Shown one piece after another: positions 22,257 through 33,175 of a stretch of DNA of 44,460 nucleotides; the stretch's first letter is position 1; every line of letters begins with the position of its first letter. The position numbers and the translations under genes are program-made. Under the pieces are notes generated by a model. That model worked only from the letters and a program-made list of their open reading frames with translations. It did not search any database and was not told where the DNA came from. The stretch is from Poronia punctata (Eukaryota > Ascomycota > Sordariomycetes > Xylariales > Xylariaceae), in NCBI GenBank assembly GCA_022579005.1, contig MU401723.1, forward strand, positions 1 through 44,460, written 5' to 3'.

Positions 22257-25171
22257 ATGCGCTTGGTCGACAAGCTCTTTCTCACAGCCAGCGCCCATAG
22301 GTACCTTCCTTCCACTAGGGAATCTCACTACGCGGAGTTCTTCGACTCCGTATACGTGGCCATGGATGTCGAAGAGGTCAATCGTAGCCCGCCACCAGAC
22401 TCGGCTCATGATGTACAAGACCCTGATTGCTCACTCGTTTCTCAAGCTAGCCCCTTCTCTCTCCTTCTGAAACTGAATGGCCACCTTCCTCGGCCCACCC
22501 CTGACGCCGGTCTTGATGGCTTAGTTGATGATTCTTCTCTCCCTAAATTGCATATCGCCACACCTCGTCTTCAGGAACATATTGGAATATCAAAAGCCTC
22601 GATTGAATTATTGGCCGCAGCCCTCGAGCATGAGCGCCCTGGTACCCGAGAACATGAAAAGTGCCCGCCCTTAACACGCTATGAAGCGCGCAAGCGTAGA
22701 GACAAGTTGAAGCTCGAATTGCCTCTGCTATCCCACGATCCAGATGATGACCTCTGCCAGCTGGCTAGGGCTATCCAGGAACAACGCCAACCGAATATCA
22801 GCAGCTTCATTTTCCCGCCAGAGAGGCTTAGTAAAGCTGCTGACGAAAGCCTCGAATTTCCCGATGCTGCCCGTAAATTCAGAGACACCATGTGGGATTC
22901 GGTACAGCAGGAGAAGCTCGACGTACCGAAGTTGGCCTTATATCAGCTCGCCCAATCTCTTCGGGACGACTGGCACGAGGAAGAAAACCGTGAAGTACTC
23001 CAACGGGAGTTAGTTTGCCGACATGTAAGTCAGACCACACATGTTCCCCCTATTCTCGAACTCACTCTTTCCAGAAGCGGCCTGACCTGGCTATCACACC
23101 TCCTCTAAGTCCGTATGTCCAACACGACAAGTACTACGTTCCAGATGTTAAAGTCTGTGAGATTCCGATGGCGGCCGACCTAATCTCACTATTGAGTGAC
23201 GACCTGACGGCAGCCGAGGCCGCTCTTAGAAACGAAAGCTCAAATGATGAGTTGTCGCAGACATCTAACATCACCACCCCGCGGCTGTCGCCTTTGTCCG
23301 AGAGGCCAATACTCGGTGCAGAGCGACACAAAATCGACTCTGTCAAGATCGAAAGCCCCTTGCTACCCTTTTCACTGCCCGATGGAACTTCTGAGAGAGG
23401 CGTCAATATGTTGGCTCTGCGGGACAGCATGGATATGGACCATACGCTATCCCATCCCAGCTCCTCAGAGACAGGCGCTGTAAAAAGCACCAATGTGGAC
23501 GACATACTCGATAAGGCCTTCCATATTGCCATTGAAGAAAGCTCTATAGCGGTAACGAGAAGCATAGAGCAAGAATGCATCAACGTTGCAAGTGCCATGG
23601 CTCGTATCGAAGTGCCCATTGTAGACTTTTCGCTTCCTGAGCCAGAATGGCAAGCCCTGCCCATGACTGTCGAGGCACATGTGGATTGGATACATACGAT
23701 CCATGGCACCATCCCCGCTTGGCCTAGGAACTCACGGGCAGACTCGCAGCTTCGCTGGGTGCCCTTCTTACAAAGGATCGATCTGCAAGCTCTAACTAGT
23801 GAGAGCATTGATAGCGAGACTGATCCTTTGCAGTTGCAGGATCCACCAAATCCACAGAAGATTCCGATTAGTGCAGATTATGTATGGAAACGGCCTGGTT
23901 TAGCGATTTTAGACGAACCTGAAAGTGAGGAACTCGAAGTCGTAGCAGTACCCCCAGATACGGTATGTGACCTAGCAAGCCTTGCTAGAAAGAGGCGACT
24001 CCGTGCTGTTTTAGACTCGGAGTGTCCTGCCAGGACATTCTCGCCCCCGACCAAGCGGAAGTTGCGGCTAGGTTCAGATGAAAATAGTATCCAGCTGGCT
24101 GAGTTACTACCCGGTGAAGAATCGACGTCGACAGTCTCGAGTTTGCTTTCAAATTACATTGATATACGCATGGCGAAGCGACAGAAGCAAGATAAAAGTC
24201 CGTTCTTTTCACTCAACACCGCAAGTGAGGTCGAGCTGCCACCGTCACCCATTTTCAAGAAGCCCCAGCTAGAGCGAGATTCGAGGACGGGACAAACAAA
24301 TGCGACGCTGGAGCCAAGGGCTAGCCACACAATCAATATAAAAGCGACTATAGCACCGTGCCCCAAGATATGTAATCCAGTTCCACCGACAAAGCTGATA
24401 AAGGGTTTAACTCTCAGCCGAAGCCTTTTTGCTCGTCTCGAAGAGCTTTACCCAACCGCCGAAATCATCGAGCGCGATTTTGATAGATGGAATACAGTTG
24501 TGTCGGACCGTCACCCGGGCTCAAAATTGCCCCGTGTTTCGCCTCTTGCATCCGAGGCCGACATTCTAGTTTCTCCCGCTACGGGGATAGTTGTCACCAC
24601 GTTATTGAAAGCCATACAAAGGCCATTACCTGGTCGTAGTGGCGAGTCCGCAATCCGGGAACGAATCAGGCATCTCATATCGCGCTATGAACAATTGATT
24701 GTTCTGGTTTCCGAGGGTAATCTGGTAGATGAAACCGCGCGCGAGTTCACACCTTCAGAGACGTGCGGATATGCAGAGTTCGTAAGTTTTGCTGCGGGTC
24801 TCGGTCATCAGATCGAGGTTTTCTACGTCGGAGGTGGAGAGGCGACCGTAGCGACGTGGCTTGTTTCCCTCATCGCTCACCATGCGCACGAGGCAGCTGA
24901 AATCCAGGAGAAGATCATGCAGGACGAGACACAATGGGAGTTATTCCTTCGCCGAGCCGGGTTTAATGCCTACGCAGCGCAAGCTGTTCTTATTCGTCTC
25001 AAAGCAGCATCTGATCAAATAAACCAGCGAGAGAGCAGCTGGGCTGAGCGCGGCTTGTCCGCCTTGGTGAAGATGTCGGCAGGGGAGCGATTGAAGCACT
25101 TCCGGGACTTGATGGGCGGGGAGGACGTGCTTAATAGGGTCAGCAGGATGCTGGAGGCTCGATGGAGTTGA
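22257..25171 (+). CDS. DUF7102-type protein with C-terminal XPF/SHOC1-Zip2-like module
   Basis: Two exons: 22257..23024 and 23075..25171, 954 residues. The 50-bp intron (GTAAGT...TTCCAG, phase 0) joins VCRH to KRPDLAITPPLSP. A second start at 22362 (residue 36) has a much better context (GCCATGG) and would give 919 residues; I keep the longer frame but the shorter is at least as likely. The N-terminal two thirds are acidic and Ser/Pro-rich with helical patches, including LLSNYIDIRMAKRQK near residue 614. From about 740 comes an ordered domain: LVSPATGIVVTTLLKAIQ, then RIRHLISRYEQLIVLVSEGN, then a segment with FYVGGGEATVATWLVSLI. A C-terminal part (WELFLRRAGFNAYAAQAVL, LSALVKMSAGERLKHFRDL) resembles paired helix-hairpin-helix motifs. 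That order matches the nuclease-dead XPF fold of Zip2/SHOC1 meiotic crossover factors. I see no ERKxxxD nuclease motif. The fungal family is recognised; the meiotic role is inferred. Confidence 0.85.
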
Positions 25172-25257
25172 AAAGCCTGCCCCTTCTTGCTTATAACTAG
25201 ATATTGCAAAATGCACCTAGATGTTGCTGATTACCTAGGTAAATTGAATGCGCCTGG

Positions 25258-25278
25258 CTATGCTAAAGTATAGCATAG
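25258..25278. terminator. Perfect inverted repeat between convergent genes
   Basis: CTATGCTA, a 5-base loop (AAGTA), then TAGCATAG. It lies midway in the 223-bp gap between two genes that converge, so it would form a hairpin in either 3' untranslated region. A role in 3'-end formation is a guess. Confidence 0.3.
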
Positions 25279-25394
25279 TAGACTCGCCATCTAGCTATTA
25301 ATTTTTGAAGAATTCGAGAGTCCCAACGCCCGTGCCATGATTCGGTTTGCCACTATTGATTAAAAGCCTGGTGCATTTGAGGCTAGGCTAGACT

Positions 25395-26795
25395 CTATTC
25401 TTCCCCAGCTTCTCCTGATTGTCCTGGAAGGCCCGCGATACTCCAGATTTTCAGACTGCTTTCCTTGTTTTGTCTGTACATCGACGGCATAAGGGCCCCT
25501 GTGCTGTCAGTTTCGCTACCAGATTCGCTGTCGGTGCCGCCATCTTCGGAATTTATGAGATCACCCCGATCACTAGCAGTGCTACACTCCCCATGTTGCG
25601 AATCATCGTCATCGTTCGGAAACTCCCAAGATCCACCGCAAGTCGCGATAACCGAGCCGCTGGGATGCAAACACACGCTCCCAACGGTCGACTGATGAGC
25701 TTCCCATGACCAAGCGGGCGCATTGGCGCCTTCGATGCTCCCAACACCTTCCCATACGTTTACGGTCCCGGCAGAAGACCCAGACCATATTTCAAATCCA
25801 GTGGTGCCGTCAGCACTGGGGAAGACATCACAGGAAACCCGCTGGTTTCCTAGTGCGTCGCGACCTGTCAAGTACCCGAGAAGTTTTCCCGTTACACGGA
25901 CATCGTAGATTAGCGCGCCGCGGGACTTGCGCTCGCAAATGATTAGGTACCGACCACAAGGACTCCAACTTGTCTGTGTTATGCCATCACCGCCAATCCC
26001 GCTGGTTTCCTGGCCATCGCCCGTGCCTTGCACAGCAGAGGCGATACTCCACGTGGCAATGCATTCACCAGCTTGCGCAAAATCATACAGTCCAATCCAC
26101 CGGGTCCATGTACCCGCCGCAACCAGGCTGGCACCTGTTTCTTGGTTGATCGGCTGCCCGCCCAGCGCTGATACGGTCCCGCGCATGCCAACACCGCCAC
26201 CCTTTGACAGGTGTCGTTCCGAAGGAATAGTGCGGATCCTGTTCACGGGCCCCTCGCCGGTACGCTGCACATCGAAGCGCGCGAGGAAACTACGGTTCCC
26301 CGCTATAAAATGTGTGCCAGGCGCCGACCAGAGAAGAGAGGTCGCCGTGAGAAAATCTTCGCTCCGCGCTTTGGTAAAGGGGTAAGAAGCTATGGGAGGT
26401 TGCGCCGGGCTCAGATAAAATAGCTGGATCGGATGGTCTCTGGTCGAGACTAATACCTGCTGGGTCCAAGGTTCGGCTAGTGAGAAGTAAGGCGCCCCTG
26501 CTAGTACGTTGCTTGGTTCGGGGAGTTGTATCTGTCCTTGTGGTGCCAGGCTATGTGGTCCTTGCCTTTCGAGGAGGAGATCCTCGGGTAATATGTACCC
26601 CGATACCAGGTTCGCGGAGGAGTATGTCAGCACTGTTGTTCCGTCCGCTGTCCATTGTGCGTTCTCAAAGTAACTGCGGACGTTGTGCGGGTTTGTCTCG
26701 CTGTCCGATGATGAAGGGGCAGGCTGAGCGGCTATATCACCAGTCGATGCCACCAGTTTGACCTTTTCTTGGGCCGTTCCATCTTTAGTATCCAT
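25395..26795 (-). CDS. WD40 protein of the WDR79/TCAB1 (Swt21-related) family
   Basis: Single exon, 466 residues. The first blade is YFENAQWTADGTTVLTYSSA followed by LVSGYILPEDLL, the pattern that opens WDR79/TCAB1-type propellers (telomerase Cajal body protein 1 in animals). Later blades include TQTSWSPCGRYLIICERKS with IYDVR (about residues 278-308) and a last clear blade at WSWEAHQSTVGSVCLHPSGSV (about 365-385). An acidic Ser/Asp/Glu-rich insert (about 395-440) precedes the final strand LKIWSIAG. Family members bind small Cajal-body-type RNAs, telomerase RNA or, for yeast Swt21, act with the spliceosome; which applies here cannot be read from sequence. It converges with the DUF7102-type gene and diverges from the PQ-loop gene. 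Confidence 0.88.
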   Translation of the reverse strand: MDTKDGTAQEKVKLVASTGDIAAQPAPSSSDSETNPHNVRSYFENAQWTADGTTVLTYSSANLVSGYILPEDLLLERQGPHSLAPQGQIQLPEPSNVLAGAPYFSLAEPWTQQVLVSTRDHPIQLFYLSPAQPPIASYPFTKARSEDFLTATSLLWSAPGTHFIAGNRSFLARFDVQRTGEGPVNRIRTIPSERHLSKGGGVGMRGTVSALGGQPINQETGASLVAAGTWTRWIGLYDFAQAGECIATWSIASAVQGTGDGQETSGIGGDGITQTSWSPCGRYLIICERKSRGALIYDVRVTGKLLGYLTGRDALGNQRVSCDVFPSADGTTGFEIWSGSSAGTVNVWEGVGSIEGANAPAWSWEAHQSTVGSVCLHPSGSVIATCGGSWEFPNDDDDSQHGECSTASDRGDLINSEDGGTDSESGSETDSTGALMPSMYRQNKESSLKIWSIAGLPGQSGEAGEE

Positions 26796-27955
26796 CGTTG
26801 TAAGTCCACGGTCTATAATCTTACATTGCCGCCTGTTAAACAGGCCGTTGCCCGGACTTGGCCTTTCAAGTCGATCAGGGTGTCGTGGTCACAAGCTACC
26901 TTGCCTTTACGAGTATCGCACCGAAGCTACGGATTTAGTAGGTATCTGCCTCCGCCTGCCTTATCGATTAGGTTCGCGCCTATCAAGTTCCCCTAGGCAC
27001 AGTACCCACCTACGCGTCTAGGGAATGCATTGAAAGATAAAACAGCCTTTACAATTACAAGTAGTCCGATCATATGATTTCGACACAAATCTAACTTCAC
27101 ACATGCACCTATTTAAACAAGCTACCCTACCTACCTTATAAGCACCGCTTTCAACCAGCCCACCGGTTTCCGGGTATAATATCTTATCGGTACCCATCGG
27201 TAATCTACTACCGGTAGGTAAGAAAATGCAGGGACCTGTTGAGCAGCTAGAGCTTCAAGGAGTACACGTCATTGTGGACCAAACACAGCTCTACTTCGAG
27301 TTAGACGCGGTGGATTCTACGGGGTGCATAAATGCTTGGCATCATGTCCCCGCTGGGGAGGTATCCAGTACAGCCGTTAGTGTGCATAGTCGGCACGATA
27401 CCAGGTACAGTAGTACTTGCAATTAAGGAGTGCAGGTGATGATTGGGTCATCGGACCATTTACGTGTAGCGACTTTTCCCCCGGACTATATCCTACACGG
27501 TAGGCATCACTTCCGTCTTCTCATTCACATCAACATCAGTCCAGCTCGAGAGAAGACTGGTCGGCGGCTTACCACTTTCTTCATATTGCAGCCATGTCTC
27601 AGTAGCCACAAGTTACATCTCAGATTATCATCCATACCCGACGTGCCAACCAAAGTTGTTTAATTACCCAGTCTCTTTGTAGATTTCCATATTGGGAGTG
27701 TGACCAAGTACATCCGCCTTCCAGGTACGGCGTGCCTGACTATTTTTTGTCGATCAGCTACACTTATTTGTGACTGGTTTATCTTATGAAGCTGTCTCAT
27801 CCGAGTTTCCCCTGGGCAAAGTTGATCAACTTTAGTGTCTACTCATCTAGAAATCACGTTTGATTCTATCTTCCCTTTTGTTGTCCATTTCGCTACTAGC
27901 TTCGATTTCAAGCTCGTCGCTAGCGGAGCAGAGGGAATACTTCTATTGTTCCCAA
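26796..27955. other. Divergent intergenic region
   Basis: Shared upstream region of the leftward WD40 gene and the rightward PQ-loop gene, 1.16 kb. No reading frame here has recognisable features. A GGTACC/ACCGGT-rich stretch lies around 27170-27225. Confidence 0.6.
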
Positions 27956-29146
27956 ATGCAGTTCCATACCGCCGGCCTCGTAGAGGACCGCTGCCAGCTT
28001 CTCCGAGAGGGTGGTTTCACGAATTTCTTCATATCCATGTGAGCAAGACTTGATTTCTAGCCTGGCATATCCAGGTTTCGAGATGGTATATAACTAACAT
28101 TCGGCCGTCTAGACTCCTAGTTCTCGGCATCCTCCTCTCTTACGTGACTCAACATTACCGAATCATCTCGCGCGGTTCCTCCGAAGGCATTTCGCCCTAT
28201 TTCGTTTTACTTGGCGTGACCTCGGCCAATGCCCAGTTCGGGAACATCCTTACGCGTGAAGAGTCACGAGCCGACGTTGCGTGCTGCAAGGAAGTCAGCC
28301 CATTCGAGTGTACAGCTGGTCTCCTGGGCATTGCTCAGATTGGAACGCAATGGATTTGCTTCGCTACCATGTTAGTACCACGAACGGCGGTACACTGAGT
28401 TGCCAGGAATGGTATTATGGCGTTGTGCTGATACGCTGACATATAACAGTCTTGTCTTGTTCCTTGTCTTCTTCCGACGCGACGATGCCGATATTAGCGA
28501 CGACGAGTTGGACCGCGATCCGGACAAGCCTTCATGGAAGACAGCTCTTATTGTTGGGGGCGTTTGCCTCTTACACGGCCTCTTGATGGTCATCATATCG
28601 GCAGCTCTTGCCTTTGGCGCCCCGTCGTATCTTGGTCGCTGGGCTGATTTCCTCGGCGTTTTCGCAGCCGTGCTCGCGGCCGTCCAATACATGCCCCAGA
28701 TCTGGACTACTTACAAGTTGAAACATGCTGGCAGCCTCAGCATTTTGATGATGACAATCCAAACCCCCGGCGGCTTTCTTTTTGCAGCTAGTCTTGCTGC
28801 CCGACTAGGTTGGGGAGGATGGAGCACGTGGGGCGTATATGTTTTGACTGCTTTCATGCAGGGTATCTTGTTATCCATGGCCATTAGATATGAGTGGCCA
28901 TCGCACAGAGGGAGCAGTGGCAACGACAGCCGGCCTTCTTCGCCATCCCACCAGCGGCCGGTATACAACCGACGCACAACCCCAAGAGGCCTCCCGTCAC
29001 CGGGCCCGTATTCTGCCCACCTACAGGCATATGGTGATACGCAGGAAGAAATCGAGCAAGCACTAGACCGCGAGAGCGTACAGGGTGTCGGGGAGAACCA
29101 ACCACTTCTTGCGCCAGGTGGCCTGGGAAGCTCTGGCATACGGTAA
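27956..29146 (+). CDS. PQ-loop repeat membrane protein
   Basis: Three exons: 27956..28038, 28113..28370 and 28450..29146, 345 residues. The introns are 74 bp and 79 bp, both with excellent branch points (TAACTAAC, GCTGAC). The protein has about seven membrane segments in two groups. The first PQ-loop lies at about residues 29-60 (LLSYVTQHYRIISRGSSEGIS) and the second at about 195-225 (AAVQYMPQIWTTYKLKHAGSLS), separated by an acidic cytosolic loop (DDADISDDELDRDPD). The second repeat has the canonical Pro-Gln pair; the first has Thr-Gln. The hydrophilic tail from about 265 is Pro/Ser-rich. Relatives include the lysosomal/vacuolar cystine and basic amino acid exporters; the substrate here is unknown. 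The start is the first ATG in the exon-1 frame and puts 27 residues before the first helix. Confidence 0.88.
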
Positions 29147-29918
29147 TGATCTTATCATTTTAATGTGCCGCCCCTATGACCCTGTTCAGCCTCAAAGGCG
29201 ACCTCAAATAGCTCTTCTCCGTTTCTCCCATCTGTTGTTCCGAGCGGCAAAATGATTTTATATACACATGCTGCCTGCTAAGGGAAAGTGTAACTAACTC
29301 TAATGCGAATCTGTGACGTGGTACGTCAATGTTAAGATTTGAATCTTGACGACTATAGTACGATACTCTGTAGCGAAAGCCTCTATCTCGCCGTCTTTGG
29401 CCTCCAGACAAAGGCACGACGCGGAGTGCCCTGCTACTATCCACCTTCTCCCGTTGCTTACTTCCATCTGTTATATTCTAAATACATGATTGCATTACAC
29501 TAGTCTGGGTGTTTCGTATACTGCCGTTTTATTATTACACGTACTGATGCTCTCCGTTGACAAGAATATCTTCCCGGGGATTTCTTTAAAGTGAGACCAG
29601 GCTCCTACACGCCTATTCATCATGATAATGTCACCGCCATTCCCATTCGCCGAGCAACAGGTTTTCACTGCCCGCACCAAGACTTGAGTCAGAGATGCAT
29701 CATAATGCCGAAAGAAGAAAAGATTTGGGTCGACGGTTACAGTTGTGGACAGTATAGTAGACCCAGCTACAGCAAGACAAGAGGTGCCGTCTAAAAAACA
29801 CGGCAGGGACAACGATGTCGACACCACCAAGTCAAGAACATCGACCAAGGCTTGTCCACTCGCCTTCCGAGAGTCCCGATTTGTACATGGTATCGCCTGG
29901 AAATTCCATCAAAAACAT
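29147..29918. other. Intergenic region, no gene recognised
   Basis: 3' side of the PQ-loop gene to tRNA-Val. A 117-residue minus-strand frame at 29495-29848 has no family features and I do not call it. Confidence 0.55.
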
Positions 29919-29992
29919 GGTTTCGTGGTGTAGTTGGTTATCACGTCAGTCTAACACACTGAAGGTCTCCGGTTCAAGTCCGGGCGAAATCA
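29919..29992 (+). tRNA. tRNA-Val (anticodon AAC)
   Basis: A 74-base cloverleaf. The acceptor stem is GGTTTCG with CGAAATC and discriminator A; the anticodon stem TCAGT/ACTGA carries loop CTAACAC with anticodon AAC; the T arm is CCGGTTCAAGTCCGG, with a variant TTCAAGT loop. There is no intron. A T6 run about 30 bases downstream can end polymerase III transcription. Confidence 0.97.
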
Positions 29993-31008
29993 TTCCGTGT
30001 ATTTGATACGCTCATTTCTTTTGCTTTTTTGTTAATACGAAACCGAAACTACCCGTGAGTGCCCTTTGGCCGGAATCTGGCTCGTAGAGTGGAGGGAACG
30101 GACTCCGGCAGGGCAACGTAGGCTTACGGTCGGTCGAGTCCCTTGGTTTTGAAGTCAGTGATATCGGGCGCATCAGACGTAGGAAAAGGGGATGGAAACG
30201 AGGATGGATGCTTATTGTGAACAATAAAGCATCGCTTTTTTCCAGAATCAGGCAAGGCCAGTGTCCATCTCGGTATTTCCCTGCGACTTGTACATATACA
30301 CGGATGCGAACAATTTACAGATTATCTAGCCTGACCTACGCCGTTTATGTGTTGCGACCTTTTGTGAAATGCTTCCGGCGTTTACGGGTTTTTCGTCTCT
30401 AGTATTTGCCAGTGTTCCAATATGTCTTGGCACCTTGGTCCTTGAATCAGCGATGAGGCGGGCCCGCGGGGGACAGAAAGACCCGTTATGCCCGTGGCCC
30501 GTGAGAATGTAGCGAAAAGGAAACCATATCGCCGCCGCTTTGCCGCACAAATGGGATCGATGTCCGGAGCGTTTGTGGCAGGAACGGCGGGGCCCTGCAA
30601 GGTCCCATGTGCTTGGTTTGGTGTTCCTAGCTATTTGATTGGCTATTTACGTGGCCCCGCTCTTATCTCTCGGGATTTCTGGACAGTGTGAGTCCAGGGG
30701 TCGTGTAAGGGAAGGAGGCGTGAGAGGGTTTACAGATTCACTGTACGAGTCAGAGTGGGAATGTGTCATCAAATCATCTCCTCCCCGAGATCATTCCAGT
30801 CAAAGGTGAAGGAGAGAGTGCCACTTCCATCACACAAAACCAGCGGCAATACTTGGTCCCAGAGTTTGTGCAACAGAATTGTAGGATCAGGGAGATCCAT
30901 TTAGGACGACCAGACTTTGTATCTTCTATCCGGTTTCTTACATTGTTTCTGCTCCTCGGACGGCAATTGTGCAACCCGTGGTATTCATACATTCAATTCG
31001 ACTCCACC
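29993..31008. other. Intergenic region upstream of the R3H gene
   Basis: No gene called. An open frame runs from 30763 straight into the R3H start at 31009, but its leader part shows no conserved features and the ATG at 31009 has a perfect context, so I treat it as 5' untranslated sequence. Confidence 0.6.
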
Positions 31009-32414
31009 ATGGCCATTTACAGCGCAGTCCCGCCACCTCCCGAGCTCGGAGGGGGACAAGTCAACCACCAAGCTCACGAGAACGGACAGCAGCTGCAACA
31101 ACAAGAGGGAAATTCGCAGGTTGCGAACACGTCTACCAATGCGCCGCCGCCATTGCCGACCCACCCAAGTGGCGTCGACATCGAGGCCTGGACTGTCGAG
31201 GCGCTCCAGTCGCTAAGCGTGTCACAGGTTGCGCGCGGCACCGGCGCGTCCCTATCTATACCTCTGGATGAGACGGAGAAGATCAACAAGCCGTCCGTCA
31301 GCATCTATGATGCCCGCGCGGGGTACGGCGGTATCACGCCTCCGCGTCGCCCCTTGTCGCGACGCGATAGCTTGAAGCGTCGCGAGGCGCTCCTCAAGGG
31401 CAATGAGGGAAGTCGACAGAGACGACGATGGGAAAATGGTAAAAATCTTGGCCCTTGTCTGTCCTATTACCTACATGTTGCCTTACATTTTTCGCCCCCC
31501 CCCCCCTTATTCAAGCGAAATGCGCGCGAAAAAAGGAACATGTTCATGATCAATTGATCGGGGTTGACTAATTCCGAGGGACGAAATTGCAAACAGATCG
31601 TCTCCTCCACGTCCCCAATGCGGTACCGCCCGAACCGGAGGACTATCTGCCACGGCCGACGCACCCGGTCCATCACGTCCCGTACAAGGTTGCGGCCGCA
31701 TGGGAGCTGCGGGTGAGGGCCGAGGTCGAGAGCCGCACGGCCGCCGAAGTCCGTCGCAAACAAGCTCTCACCCGTACTCTAGGTGACGAGGACGTGGCCG
31801 GTCGTGTACCCCGCGAACTATGTCAGCGCGCCAAGAAGACGCCCGCCGTCCGCGCCTGGGTGCGCTCGCTCGAGGAGCCGGTCCGGAGATACCTGGTAGA
31901 GCGAGAGGGTGCGAGGGAAGACGCCGACGATGCGGGCTTGAGAACCGACGACAGTAGCGACAGTTTAGATTCCGAGGACGAGGAGATTGTCTTTGTCGGT
32001 CGCGACGGGTCGATGCGCGACGGGAAGAGGAAGAACAACGTAGGCGGTCAATGGAAGAAAGCCCATAGCGAGAAGAGCACGACTGGTGCGATGCAAGACG
32101 AGGGCATGTTATTCGACAGCTTGGGTGACGAGGATGGTGGCGCTTTTAGGTACGTTGTTCTCTCTCCTCCCCCTTTATCTTATCCCTCTGTTTGTCTTGC
32201 TCGAGGTCACGCTAAGACTTGGTTGCTGTTTTTTCCCCGAATTAGACGTTGGATCACTCATTCCATTTCGGAATACTACGGTCTACAATCGCGCTCTGTC
32301 GTCGTCGGCAATCCCACGCGTAAGGTTGTCTATGTCGGCATCAAGCAAATGAAGACGGGACGTCCGACTTCCCGCACGACACATCTCCCTCGCCCTTTAT
32401 GGGAGCTTTGCTGA
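31009..32414 (+). CDS. R3H-associated N-terminal domain plus R3H domain protein
   Basis: Three exons: 31009..31438, 31597..32149 and 32246..32414, 383 residues. The start is ACCATGG. Intron 1 is 158 bp and holds a C12 run; intron 2 is 96 bp, a multiple of three and stop-free. Residues 1-60 are Gln/Pro-rich. The R3H-associated region spans about 115-250: SRRDSLKRREALLKGNEGSR, then LLHVPNAVPPEPEDYLPRPT and YKVAAAWELRVR. An acidic Ser/Asp stretch (about 259-280) follows. The C-terminal R3H domain begins at Arg329-x3-His333 (RWITHSISEYYGLQSRSV) and continues GNPTRKVVYVGI. R3H domains bind single-stranded nucleic acid. The pairing is the same as in human R3HDM4-type proteins, whose role is poorly known. 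It converges with the chitin synthase gene. Confidence 0.9.
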
Positions 32415-33175
32415 TGGCGATGTCCTTCTTCTTCGTCTTAATGCCATGGATTGTGCTTGAGGAATGTAATGTTGGTTTGTACTTGTGCTTGAGGGATATA
32501 AATTGTTGACGGTTTGTAATTCTGTCTCGTCGCATCATATTAGAGCCTCATTTTGCACAAGAGTCAAATCATTTGGGTGTTGAGGACGGCACGGGGTTTG
32601 TTGGTAGGGTTCATCCGAGCTGTGACAGAGAGACCGATTGCATATAGACAGACAATCTTACTTTGTGGTAACAACCACCTGCTTTCATACCATGGTATTC
32701 TCAGATACGTCTATCTAACCTACCTAGGTTGTAATTATCGTTCCTCTGGGACTCTGGCGCCAATTTCACTTGTTAAGGAACTGAGATATAAGTGTTTCAT
32801 CTCATCATTCTTTAAAGTAGGTAAGGTAAGGTACCTATTCTCAAACCTAACCGAGAAAGAAGAAGAAATTTGCAAAATCCATCATGCCTTTAACATACAT
32901 AGATACATACATACACTTGTCTGAAAAAGAGAAGGAAAAAAAAAAATCCCCAACCCCTAAAGCAACATATCCCACGCCAGAAAGACACACAGAAGATGCA
33001 ACCACAAACTCAACCACAACAACACATTTTTTGCTCCCTTCCCCTTCCCTCTTCCCCCCTTTATCCCCAGTACAGTAGAAACCGAAACTCCTTGCTATGG
33101 GTATTCGTTTACATCATATGCGGTAAAGTAAACAACAACAACAACAACAACAATCCATATAACCGTAGAATAGGT
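32415..33175. other. Convergent intergenic region
   Basis: 3' flanks of the R3H and chitin synthase genes. It holds an (ACA)n/(CAA)n microsatellite at about 33129-33152 and TACCTAGGT-type strings near 32720 and 32815-32840. No gene. Confidence 0.65.

Noticed and set aside
29495..29848. 117-residue minus-strand frame before tRNA-Val
   Set aside because: No conserved motif or coding-like composition; overlapped by other frames of similar quality.
30763..31008. In-frame upstream extension of the R3H protein
   Set aside because: The start at 31009 has an ACCATGG context, and the upstream residues show no features of the family.
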